Shown here piece by piece: positions 7,611 to 15,551 of a stretch of DNA of 34,323 nucleotides. Source of the stretch: CAZVWW01 sp964631265 (lineage in GTDB: Bacteria; Thermotogota; Thermotogae; MWEM01); the NCBI GenBank assembly GCA_964631265.1, contig CAZVWW010000011.1:1-34323 (forward strand), given 5' to 3'. The notes under the pieces are model-generated. The model was not told where the DNA came from. It saw only the letters and a program-made list of their open reading frames with translations, and ran no database searches. How positions within the stretch are numbered: the stretch's first letter is position 1; each line of letters opens with the position of its first letter. The translations under genes and the position numbers were made by a program.

Positions 7611-10131
7611 AAATACTTAACTGATTCTCCGTCGCCCGTTTCTTTCTTCTTCGGATGCGGCCGCCTCCGATCTTTCTGCTGGCTGTTTTACTCTTTATCT
7701 CTTCAAGCTGCTGATTGCCAAGCACTCTGATTTTTTTATCAAGTTTCTTCTCGGCTGTGATTGAGGATAGGACATCGTGTGCCCTTTCGACCACAGAAGG
7801 GGGCAACCCCGCAATTCTGGCAACTTCAATCCCGTAACTCTTTGATGCAACACCATCTGCGACTTTGTGCAGGAAAATCACGCTGCCGTCCTTTTCCGTT
7901 ACCTCGACCCGCATGTTCTTCATCCCCGAATAGAGATTGGAGAGCTCGGTCAGCTCGTTGTAATGGGTGGCAAATATGGTATAGGCACCGACCACACTGT
8001 AAAGGTGTTCTGAAACCACCCAGGCGATGCTGATACCATCATAGGTGCTCGTTCCCCTTCCAACCTCATCAAGAATGACAAGGGAATCCTCTGTGGCGTT
8101 GTTCAGAATGGTTGCCGTTTCGGACATCTCAACCAGGAAGGTACTTTTCCCGGACGAAAGGTCATCTCGAGCACCGATTCGTGTGAATATCCTGTCCAAA
8201 ATGGGAAGATTCGCTCTTTCGGCAGGGACAAAGGATCCGGTTTGGGCCAGCAGACAGATCAGAGCCGTTTGCCTGAGATAAGTGGATTTACCGGACATAT
8301 TCGGCCCGGTCAGGATGATAAAGGAATTATCGTGATCCATGACCAGATCATTCGGTATAAACTGCTCTTCAAATTCTTCGACAACCGGATGCCTTCCTTT
8401 TAAGACCGAGAAATCCCCGTTTTTGTTGAAAGCGGGTTCACAATAACCGTTTTTAACCGCTGTCTTAGCAAGGGAAACGTAGACATCGACACAGGCAAGG
8501 GCGGTGGCGTTTTTCTGCAGGCGTCCAATATAGTCGAACGTCATCTCAATCAAATCCCTGAAGGCCTCTTTTTCAAGGGCTTCAACCATCTCGATGGCCC
8601 GGTTGAGATCCTCTTCAATGGGCTTTAAGGCATCGCTGATGTATCTTTCCGAGGAGACCAGCGTCTGTTTTCGTTCATAATCATCGGGGACTTTTGATGC
8701 ATTGGCCTTTGATACCTCGATGTAATACCCGTAAACCTTATTCTTACGGATACGGAGTTTGGAGATCCCGGTTCGTTTTCTTTCGTATTCTTCAAGTTCT
8801 TTAAGCTTCTCGCCACTTCCCTGAAGGAGTTCCCGGTAGCTGTCAAGTTCTTTTTTAAACCCCTGCCTGATCGTTTTCCCCAATCCGACCTGGCTGTCCG
8901 GCTCGTCATAAAGCGCCCTTTCGAGAAGTTTACACAACTCCTCCAGCGGATCGAGTTCTTCGTAAAGATCAATAAACGTTTTTCGGCCGTCCATCAAATC
9001 CATAATTCCCGGAATGGTCTCGAGCGTGGATTTCAACGAGACATAATCGGCCGGTTGAATCTTCTTGTAGGAAAGCCGTGATATGATCCGTTCAATGTCG
9101 TAGATGTCGTTGAGGAGCATCTGAAGCTCCTCGAGAAAAACCTCATCTGAATACAACTCTCTCACATGATCGAGTCTTTTCAGGATCTCATCCTCATTTC
9201 TCAGCGGTGAGAGGAGCCAGTCCTTAAGCTTCCGGTTTCCCATGGATGTTGACGCTGAGTTGATCACATCAAAGAGCGATTTGGACCGCCTGTCCCCCCG
9301 GGAAGAAAAGAGGTTGAGATTTTCAACCGTTGTGTTGTCGATCATCATTCTGTCCATGTTGTTCATGTACATGGGGCGCGAGAGGTGATAAAAGGCGTTC
9401 ATATGCTGGTATTCAAGGTATTTAAGCGTGGCCCCGAAAAGTGTTACGGCCTCATTGGGCAGTTCCAGAAAGGCCAGATCACCGACATCAAAGACCCGCT
9501 TCAGCTGATTGACGGATTCGCTGTGATTATAGTACCAACCCGGCAACGGTTCGGCATAGAGGTCTTTCAGCTGTTTCTTCGTCCCGATAATCCTCATCTC
9601 CCATTCACCGGTTTCGGGATAAAGGAGCTGAACCACGTCGAATTTCTTCAAAATATCCTCAATCGTTGACCAGTTGTCTCTCTTGAAGATCATCGACTGT
9701 CCCGTTGATATATCCAGAAGTACAACGTAATAATCGTCTTCCATATCCATTACAGAAGCCATAAAGATGTTCGAGCTGTCTTCGATAAGCGATTCCTCAA
9801 CGACTGTTCCCGGCGTTACAATCCTTGTGACTTCTCTTCTGACGATCCCTTTGGCTTCTTTCGGATCCTCCACCTGTTCACAGATGGCCACTTTGAATCC
9901 CGCGTTGACCAGTTTTTTTAAATAATTTTCCAACGCATGATAAGGAATACCGGCCATATCGTTGCCGTTTCTGTGGGTCAGCACAAGCTGAAGGGTTTTG
10001 GAGACCGTCTTGGCATCCTCAAAGAACGCCTCGTAGAAATCCCCGAGTCTGAAGAGTAAAATGGCATCTGTGTATTGGGCTTTTATCTCCTGATACTGCT
10101 TCATCATGGGTGTCGTTTTTTTTCCGGGCAA
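7588..10131 (-). CDS. mutS: DNA mismatch repair protein MutS
   Basis: Mismatch-recognition ATPase of post-replicative repair. The 847 residues match MutS1. The N-terminal mismatch-binding domain has the Phe-x-Glu motif in LLFRLGDFYEAFF (about 26-38). The ATPase has Walker A GPNMSGKST (about 608-616), Walker B LVILDEVGRGTSTYDG (about 682-697) and the FATHYNELTEL region. The C-terminal helices end in a basic stretch (GGGRIRRRKKR). The start is TTG at 10131, seven bases after GAGGTGG, which lies within the last codons of miaB; the two genes are separated by 2 bases. An alternative ATG eight codons in (MMKQYQE) has no better site. miaB-mutS is a familiar order in Bacillota, but mutL does not follow here; nnr does. 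Confidence 0.97.
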   Translation of the reverse strand: MPGKKTTPMMKQYQEIKAQYTDAILLFRLGDFYEAFFEDAKTVSKTLQLVLTHRNGNDMAGIPYHALENYLKKLVNAGFKVAICEQVEDPKEAKGIVRREVTRIVTPGTVVEESLIEDSSNIFMASVMDMEDDYYVVLLDISTGQSMIFKRDNWSTIEDILKKFDVVQLLYPETGEWEMRIIGTKKQLKDLYAEPLPGWYYNHSESVNQLKRVFDVGDLAFLELPNEAVTLFGATLKYLEYQHMNAFYHLSRPMYMNNMDRMMIDNTTVENLNLFSSRGDRRSKSLFDVINSASTSMGNRKLKDWLLSPLRNEDEILKRLDHVRELYSDEVFLEELQMLLNDIYDIERIISRLSYKKIQPADYVSLKSTLETIPGIMDLMDGRKTFIDLYEELDPLEELCKLLERALYDEPDSQVGLGKTIRQGFKKELDSYRELLQGSGEKLKELEEYERKRTGISKLRIRKNKVYGYYIEVSKANASKVPDDYERKQTLVSSERYISDALKPIEEDLNRAIEMVEALEKEAFRDLIEMTFDYIGRLQKNATALACVDVYVSLAKTAVKNGYCEPAFNKNGDFSVLKGRHPVVEEFEEQFIPNDLVMDHDNSFIILTGPNMSGKSTYLRQTALICLLAQTGSFVPAERANLPILDRIFTRIGARDDLSSGKSTFLVEMSETATILNNATEDSLVILDEVGRGTSTYDGISIAWVVSEHLYSVVGAYTIFATHYNELTELSNLYSGMKNMRVEVTEKDGSVIFLHKVADGVASKSYGIEVARIAGLPPSVVERAHDVLSSITAEKKLDKKIRVLGNQQLEEIKSKTASRKIGGGRIRRRKKRATENQLSIFERGDND

Positions 10132-10133
10132 GG

Positions 10134-11447
10134 CTAAACCACCTCACCATAGAGCGGACCTGCTGAGACCCGGTGGATTCTCACCCGGGTCCATTCCCCT
10201 ATTCTGCTTTCATCGCCCGGGAATATCACGATCTTATTTCGATCGGTTCTCCCGTACAGCATCTCCTTTTTCTTTTTCAGCATCCCCTCACCGATAATCT
10301 CCACTATCGTGTCGTTGTAGCGGTTGTTAACGGCCCGGTTCATCTCTTTCTGAATTTCAAGCAGGGCGTTTAAACGCTTTTTCTTTATCCCGGCAGGGAC
10401 GTTATCTTTCATCTTACGCGCTGCCAATGTACCCTCCCGCGGAGAATACAACGCCAGATTGACCTTCTCAAACCCCACCTCTCTAACCAGTGCCACTGTA
10501 TCATCAAAGTCTTTGTCGGTCTCACCCGGAAAGCCCGCAATAATATCGCTGGTCAACGAGACTTCGGGAAGGCCTTCTTTTATTTTTCTGACAAGATTCA
10601 GGTATTCTTCTCTTGTATAACGGCGGTTCATAGCCGAGAGTATTTTGTCACTCCCCGATTGGACCGGCAGATGGATTGAATTCGCGAATTTGGATGATTG
10701 TGACATGACCTCTATGACCTCTTCGGAAAAGTCAGACGGATAGGAGGTTAAAAACCATATCCGCTCGATCCCGTCAATCTTCGCCACCTCCCGGAGGAGA
10801 TTGGCAAAACTGACGTGCTCCTCTTGTACATCAAGCCCGTAGGCATCGACATTCTGGCCGAGCAGTGTTACTTCACGATACCCCTCTTTTGCTAATGTAC
10901 CGACCTCGCGTATGATTTCATCAAAAGGTCTGCTCAATTCACGGCCTCTTGTATAGGGGACGATGCAGTAGGAGCAGAATTTATTGCAGCCGTAGGAGAT
11001 GGTCACCCAGGCGTGATGCCGGCTTTCTCTTATCATAGGCGTTTCTTCGTTGATCTCGTTCAGATAATCTCCGAAGTCAGCAAAACGCTCCCTGTCAAAG
11101 GCCTTTTTGATATACGCGTTGATATGGGTGATGGCCCTCGTACCAAATATGAAATCCACCCCGTCTCTGCGGAGAAGCCTCTCCTGTTCTTTCTCAGCGA
11201 CACAGCCACAGACGCCTATCTTCGGTGTTTTTTTGTCACCGCTCTTCTTTTTCATCTTGTTGATCCGGCCGATCAATGCATAGGCCTTATCCTCGGATTT
11301 TTGTCTCACCGCACAGGTGTTGACAACAACAAGATCCGCTTCCTCCATTTCAACAAGCGAGTGCCCTTTTTCCATCAGTATGCCCTTCATGATCTCCGAG
11401 TCATTAACATTCATCTGGCAACCGAATGTCTCAAAATGTATTTTCAA
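10134..11447 (-). CDS. miaB: tRNA-2-methylthio-N6-dimethylallyladenosine synthase
   Basis: Radical SAM methylthiotransferase that adds a methylthio group to i6A37 of tRNAs reading UNN codons. 437 residues. The N-terminal UPF0004 domain binds an auxiliary cluster through Cys in ETFGCQMNVNDSE (Cys10), VVNTCAVRQKSEDKA and GVCGCVAEKEQE. The radical SAM cluster is in GCNKFCSYCIVPYTRGRE (about residues 153-170). A TRAM-like RNA-binding domain ends the protein (from about 370). The start is TTG at 11447, seven bases after AGGAGG; there is no in-frame ATG before it. It is followed two bases later by mutS, which is probably read from the same mRNA. miaA is not in the window. Confidence 0.95.
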   Translation of the reverse strand: MKIHFETFGCQMNVNDSEIMKGILMEKGHSLVEMEEADLVVVNTCAVRQKSEDKAYALIGRINKMKKKSGDKKTPKIGVCGCVAEKEQERLLRRDGVDFIFGTRAITHINAYIKKAFDRERFADFGDYLNEINEETPMIRESRHHAWVTISYGCNKFCSYCIVPYTRGRELSRPFDEIIREVGTLAKEGYREVTLLGQNVDAYGLDVQEEHVSFANLLREVAKIDGIERIWFLTSYPSDFSEEVIEVMSQSSKFANSIHLPVQSGSDKILSAMNRRYTREEYLNLVRKIKEGLPEVSLTSDIIAGFPGETDKDFDDTVALVREVGFEKVNLALYSPREGTLAARKMKDNVPAGIKKKRLNALLEIQKEMNRAVNNRYNDTIVEIIGEGMLKKKKEMLYGRTDRNKIVIFPGDESRIGEWTRVRIHRVSAGPLYGEVV

Positions 11448-11515
11448 CCGCTTTCCTCCTGTTATTCGGTATCGTTATCGATAAAACCTCAATGAGCGTA
11501 TATATAAAATACGAT

Positions 11516-12388
11516 CTACTTTTTTCGTATCCCTTTTTTCATCCTCATCTGATAAAGGATGATGGACGTGGATACGGCGACGTTCAATGAATCACTCATG
11601 CCGTACATCGGTATCGAAACCCTTAGATCGTCGTGATTATACCACTCTTTTCTTATACCATATCGTTCACTTCCGGCTACAAGGGCTATATTCCCCGGAT
11701 AATCCGGTTCATCGTATGAAACTTCCGCATCCGTGTCCGTCAACACTATCCGGACACCGTTTGCTTTAAGCCAGTCGATAAGGTTGTTCTGTTCAATTTC
11801 CATCACCGGTATCGAGAATATTGCTCCCTGACTGCCTTTCAATATCTTCGGATGGGTGAGTCTGGCCTTCCGGTTTGTCACAAAAACAGCATCCACTCCG
11901 GCACCGTCTGCCGTTCTCAGGATTGTTCCGATATTGCCCGGTATCTCAACGCCGTCCAGTATGATATAAACGGAATCACCATCTGGTTTGAGCTCATTCA
12001 GATCATAACGGGGCAGTTCGCAGACCGCCAATAATCCGTCGGGCTTGTTGTACTCACTCATCTTTGAAAAGACCTTATCCGACACCAGACATATATCGTG
12101 GTCACCGGGCAGCTTAATGAATTGATCAGCCAGATCAACCGCTTCCTGCGACAGAAAGAGTTCCGGTGAGAAAAGGACTGATTCAACCCGAACCCGGTTC
12201 TTTAAAACCGTTTCCAATCCCCAGAAACCTTCGACAACGATGAGATTCTTCGGATTGGATTTTGTGTTCTTGATAATCGACATCACCTGTTTGACGCGTG
12301 TATGTTTATTCCCTGCAAACTTGAAATTGCCGTTGTGTTTTTCTATAAATTTGAGTCTTTCTTTACTCTCACTCATTCGCTTATACAC
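11516..12388 (-). CDS. TrmH/SpoU-family RNA 2'-O-ribose methyltransferase
   Basis: 290 residues. The C-terminal half is a SPOUT (knotted) methyltransferase with all three motifs: motif 1 EIPGNIGTILRTADG (about 155-169), motif 2 LVAGSERYGIRKEW (about 243-256) and motif 3 MYGMSDSLNVAVSTSIILYQ (about 264-283). The N-terminal part resembles the substrate-binding domain found in 23S rRNA methyltransferases (RlmB/TsnR-like). The RNA position modified cannot be told from sequence. The start is either GTG at 12388, overlapping the hutI stop by 8 bases (GTGTATAA), or ATG at 12376; neither has a well-spaced ribosome site, which fits coupling to hutI. The 68 bases to miaB downstream contain no clear terminator. 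Confidence 0.88.
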   Translation of the reverse strand: MYKRMSESKERLKFIEKHNGNFKFAGNKHTRVKQVMSIIKNTKSNPKNLIVVEGFWGLETVLKNRVRVESVLFSPELFLSQEAVDLADQFIKLPGDHDICLVSDKVFSKMSEYNKPDGLLAVCELPRYDLNELKPDGDSVYIILDGVEIPGNIGTILRTADGAGVDAVFVTNRKARLTHPKILKGSQGAIFSIPVMEIEQNNLIDWLKANGVRIVLTDTDAEVSYDEPDYPGNIALVAGSERYGIRKEWYNHDDLRVSIPMYGMSDSLNVAVSTSIILYQMRMKKGIRKK

Positions 12389-13625
12389 AACCCTTTAACT
12401 TCATCACTTTTTCCGGGGAGATCACCGTGTCAATCATATTATGTGACGGGAAATAAGGCACCGCTCTGTAGTCGGGAATATCCCAGAGCAAAACACCGGC
12501 TAATTTTCCGGTCTCGAGACTTCCCCACTCATCCGCCAGTTTTAATGAGGCAGCGGCATTCAGGGTCATGGCTGTCAAAATCTCCTCCGGCTCCATCTTT
12601 AAGCGATCAACGGCCAAATAAGCGATGAAGGTGGGATCGTTTATCGTGCAAGAACCGGGATTAAAATCACTCGCCAATGCAACGGCGACATCCGCATCAA
12701 TGATCTTTCTGGCCGGTGCGTAGGGTTTCCCGAGGAAAAAGCTGGTCCCGGGTAGTAATGTGGCGATTGTATCACTGTCGGAAAGGGCCTGAATACCTTC
12801 ATCTGTTATGGCAATCAGATGATCGACTGAACGGGCCCCTTCTCCAGCACCAAGCTCACTGCCGCCGAGATACGCTATCTCATCGGCATGAAGCCGTATA
12901 TCGAAACCGAGCTTTTTAGCTGTCTTGATATACTCCCGGGACTGCTCGAGCGTGAAAACCCCTTTTTCACAGAAGATATCCGCAAAAAGCGGCTCCTCAA
13001 ATGCCTCACTGACCTGATGCAGCATCTCTGAGTTGACATGATCCATATAGGCCTGATAATCTGAATACTCCGGCGGAAGCGCATGCGGTCCGAGAAAGGT
13101 CTTGACAATCTTCTGCGGACAGAGCTCTTCGAGCTTGAAAAGGGCCTTCAACTGCTTGATCTCCGTCTCCGTGTCAAGTCCATAGCCGCTCTTCCCTTCA
13201 AATGCCACGATTCCTTTTTCAAACATTTCCTTTACGAAACGGCTGTTGAATCTCACCAGCTCATCCAAAGCGGCCTCTCTGACAGCCCTTGTGGTGCTTA
13301 CGATGCCACCACCCGCCTCCATGATCGCCATATAGTCCGCACCCTTTTCACGCAGGAAAAACTCTTCAAAACGCATACCGTAGAATGGTATATGCGTATG
13401 CGGGTCTACAAATCCGGGAGTCGCAACCAGCTCATCCGCTGTTATAACGCTCCCCTCAAAATCACCGGGGAGATCTATGCTGTAATCAATCTCCCGTATC
13501 ACACTGTTTCTTATCAACATATCGATATTGTTCTTAATCAGCAGCTTTTTCATATCCCTGCCCTTTTTCGCCTTGTTACCGAGCGGGGTCACCAACTGCT
13601 TGATGTTTTTAATCAACATATCCAT
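12381..13625 (-). CDS. hutI: Imidazolonepropionase
   Basis: Zinc/iron amidohydrolase of histidine degradation that opens 4-imidazolone-5-propanoate to N-formimino-L-glutamate. The 414-residue length is typical. Metal ligands are visible in GFVDPHTHIPFYGMR (HxH, about residues 72-86), HADEIAYLGGSELGA (about 240-254) and the aspartate of ALASDFNPGSC (about 314-324). LLPGTSFFLG precedes the last motif, as expected. The ATG at 13625 has a GGAGGG 12 bases upstream, somewhat far. No hutH, hutU, hutG or hutF is in the window, so this is an isolated hut gene, here translationally linked to an RNA methyltransferase. A good promoter lies just upstream at 13665-13693. Confidence 0.94.
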   Translation of the reverse strand: MDMLIKNIKQLVTPLGNKAKKGRDMKKLLIKNNIDMLIRNSVIREIDYSIDLPGDFEGSVITADELVATPGFVDPHTHIPFYGMRFEEFFLREKGADYMAIMEAGGGIVSTTRAVREAALDELVRFNSRFVKEMFEKGIVAFEGKSGYGLDTETEIKQLKALFKLEELCPQKIVKTFLGPHALPPEYSDYQAYMDHVNSEMLHQVSEAFEEPLFADIFCEKGVFTLEQSREYIKTAKKLGFDIRLHADEIAYLGGSELGAGEGARSVDHLIAITDEGIQALSDSDTIATLLPGTSFFLGKPYAPARKIIDADVAVALASDFNPGSCTINDPTFIAYLAVDRLKMEPEEILTAMTLNAAASLKLADEWGSLETGKLAGVLLWDIPDYRAVPYFPSHNMIDTVISPEKVMKLKGCV

Positions 13626-13664
13626 GGATTCATCATTCCCTCCTTTTGTTCAAGCCCATTTTGT

Positions 13665-13693
13665 ATTATAGCAAATTATGCGGTTAATTTTAA
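13665..13693 (-). promoter_or_regulatory. Putative sigma-70-type promoter for hutI
   Basis: Read on the minus strand, TTAAAA (13688-13693), 17 bases, then a consensus TATAAT (13665-13670). Transcription would start near 13658, about 33 bases before the hutI ATG, and run through hutI and the overlapping methyltransferase gene. Confidence 0.65.
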
Positions 13694-13770
13694 GCAACCC
13701 GGCAAGAAAACGCCTGCAAGAAACCGGATCCATTTTCACCGGATGGAAAAGACAGTCCTTCACGCTTTTA

Positions 13771-13779
13771 TGATATACT
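13771..13779 (+). promoter_or_regulatory. Putative extended -10 promoter for the chemoreceptor-like gene
   Basis: TGATATACT is an extended -10 element (TG-N-TATACT, hexamer at 13774-13779). No good -35 is seen at 17 bases, which extended -10 promoters can tolerate. A transcript starting near 13786 would have a leader of about 56 bases before the ten-codon ORF at 13842. Confidence 0.45.
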
Positions 13780-13841
13780 TTTTTATAACTGATGTCATCA
13801 ACAGTCATTCCAAAGTAATGCCTATCCCGGAGGATGATACA

Positions 13842-13874
13842 ATGAACAATCCGTCTTTCAGAAGGAAAAACTGA
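13842..13874 (+). CDS. Ten-codon leader ORF ahead of the chemoreceptor-like gene
   Basis: ATG at 13842 encodes MNNPSFRRKN and stops with TGA at 13872-13874, one base before the downstream ATG at 13876. It has a strong GGAGGATGAT ribosome site eight bases upstream, better than the AAGGA that serves the downstream gene. It may be a translated leader that couples or tunes translation of the next gene, or simply a chance ORF. No amino acid is over-represented in the way of an attenuator, apart from three Asn. Confidence 0.35.
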   Translation: MNNPSFRRKN

Positions 13875-13875
13875 T

Positions 13876-15261
13876 ATGGCCATGGATAAACCGAAAAAGC
13901 GGAACAGAAGTCTTTTGTTGTCCACTGTCATTCTCTTTTTGGCAGCAGGCGTTTTGCTCTCATTCTCGTTCATTGTCTTCAGAGAGGANNNNNNNNNNNN
14001 NNNNNNNNNNNNNNNNNNNNNNNNNNNNNNNNNNNNNNNNNNNNNNNNNNNNNNNNNNNNNNNNNNNNNNNNNNNNNNNNNNNNNNNNCAGCGTATCTTT
14101 GTCGATATGATGAGTGCCAACCTCAAGATTGTCTCCTCAAGATTCTTCGCAAACAGCCAATTATCGGAGGACCTCCTTTTCCTCTCAAACAGCATGATTA
14201 ACGGAATTGAGTCGTTGGAAGCCCAGACATTACCCTATCTCCCGGATTCAAAAGAGAAAGAGATCATTAACACACTCCTGGAGGCAAGCAGGGAATGGGA
14301 AACGCGGCTGAATGAACTGCTCACAGCCGACAAACAAAAGACAGCGATTATTGCCGCCATTGTGCCCCGGATAAACTCCCGGATAGAACCAACAAAACCT
14401 CTCGAAGAGCGGGAAACACCCCTTTACAGGATGACCAGACTCACGATTACGTGGGTTATTCCCTTCATCCTTATCTCAACCGCTTTTTTGCTCATCTATA
14501 AATATCACAACACAAATGCAGAATGGCTGCAGATGATAAAAGAAAAAGAAACTGCAGAAAACGACTTAAAAAGAAGAATGGAAAAGGAAGAGCAAAAAAA
14601 AGAGGGACTAAGGCAAACCCTCGATTCAGAACAAAAAGCCCTGAAAAGAGACTTATTAAGAGAGAAAGAGAAAAACGAGGCGTTAAAGCGCGAACTGAAC
14701 TCTTTAAAAGAAAAAGAGAAGAAAACGGAGAAAACCGAAAAAGCCGGGAACAAAGAGAGAAGACTCACGGAGAAACTCACCGAACAGGAGAACCGGATTC
14801 AAAAACTGGAGCGGTTTAAAGCGGATGTAAAAGCCCTTCAAACCAGACTGGAAACCGCCATTAATGGTTTAAGCGGCATAGAAACTGAAAACGGGCATGA
14901 TCGGCAAACATTGGATAATCAGCTGAACGAACTGCTGACACAACTGGATCAAACCATCGATGAAAACGAAAAGATATTCTCCCAGACCCGACTTCTCTCC
15001 CTAAACGCCGCCATCGAATCCGCCCGGGCAGGAGAAAAGGGGAAAGGCTTCGGGATTGTAGCCGACAAGATCCGCGAACTCTCGGAAAAAAGCCAGGACA
15101 CCAGCACCGACCTGAAAGAATCGGTCGATGATATCCTGGCAATCTACAATCATACTCTCCAAAATAACACCGAAAAAAAGTCGAGAATAGACGAGAAGTT
15201 AGATGCATTCAAGGAGACCCTGAATGACATCAACGCCTCATTAAAAAAACACTTTCAATGA
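13876..15261 (+). CDS. Chemoreceptor-like membrane protein with a reduced signalling domain (interrupted by an assembly gap)
   Basis: One hydrophobic helix at the N-terminus (about 14-35), an extracytoplasmic region partly hidden by 100 Ns (13989-14088), a second helix (about 190-212), then a long Lys/Glu-rich coiled coil (about 220-330) and a methyl-accepting signalling tip: QTRLLSLNAAIESARAGEKG near residue 370 followed by KGFGIVADKIRELSEKS. No HAMP domain is visible between helix and coil, and the signalling part is much shorter than in the dCACHE receptor at 21849. It probably talks to CheA/CheW or a related kinase at the membrane. The reading frame matches across the gap only because 100 Ns happen to preserve it (chance 1 in 3); true gap length is unknown. 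It stands alone on the plus strand. Confidence 0.75.
   Translation: MAMDKPKKRNRSLLLSTVILFLAAGVLLSFSFIVFREXXXXXXXXXXXXXXXXXXXXXXXXXXXXXXXXXXQRIFVDMMSANLKIVSSRFFANSQLSEDLLFLSNSMINGIESLEAQTLPYLPDSKEKEIINTLLEASREWETRLNELLTADKQKTAIIAAIVPRINSRIEPTKPLEERETPLYRMTRLTITWVIPFILISTAFLLIYKYHNTNAEWLQMIKEKETAENDLKRRMEKEEQKKEGLRQTLDSEQKALKRDLLREKEKNEALKRELNSLKEKEKKTEKTEKAGNKERRLTEKLTEQENRIQKLERFKADVKALQTRLETAINGLSGIETENGHDRQTLDNQLNELLTQLDQTIDENEKIFSQTRLLSLNAAIESARAGEKGKGFGIVADKIRELSEKSQDTSTDLKESVDDILAIYNHTLQNNTEKKSRIDEKLDAFKETLNDINASLKKHFQ
13989..14088. other. Assembly gap (100 Ns)
   Basis: Exactly 100 undetermined bases, the conventional placeholder for a scaffold gap of unknown size. It falls within the external domain of the chemoreceptor-like gene, so residues about 38-71 of that protein, its true length and its frame are not known. 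Confidence 0.98.
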
Positions 15262-15545
15262 TACAAGCAACCTATTGTGAAGCCTGCTGGAAGAGACAAA
15301 CCCCGAAGGGTCAATTTAGTTGTGTCATTGAAGCGTCTTCTGATATCAAAGGGGATGTACTCGAGTTTGAGTTTTCCCGACTCTAACTTGGATATATCAA
15401 GCACATCATTGATGATTCCACTGCAAAAAGGTCTTTCACTGTCGAAAAAGAGCCAGATATAGTATATCTCTATATTTTTTTGTACATCATATAGTGGTTT
15501 AAACTTTGTTTTTTTAGTTTTTGCAGTAGAATCATCCTTTATTCA
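15255..15545 (-). pseudogene. Relic of a sensor histidine kinase (end of the HisKA dimerisation domain)
   Basis: This roughly 290-base stretch has no normal gene, but one minus-strand frame is open between stops at 15543-15545 and 15255-15257. Around 15330-15420 it reads SGIINDVLDISKLESGKL followed by KLEYIPFD, a close match to the second helix of HisKA domains (typically INDILDFSKIEAGKLELE-x-x-PFD). No conserved phospho-His box precedes it, no ATP-binding HATPase domain follows, and no start codon with a ribosome site is present. It is therefore a fragment left by deletion or recombination. The flanking part of the frame (rich in Lys and Thr near 15500) is unrelated filler. Confidence 0.65.
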
Positions 15546-15551
15546 CAAATA

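Noticed and set aside
13083..13874. Long plus-strand open frame of 263 codons opposite hutI
   Set aside because: It is antisense to a certain hutI gene and has no family resemblance; only its last ten codons, after a ribosome site, could be a real leader ORF.
13650..14195. Minus-strand frame spanning the N gap
   Set aside because: It is open only because the Ns are read through, and it lies opposite the chemoreceptor-like gene; no recognisable protein.
15277..15462. Plus-strand 61-codon ORF after the chemoreceptor-like gene
   Set aside because: It is the reverse of the histidine-kinase-like frame and has no ribosome site.
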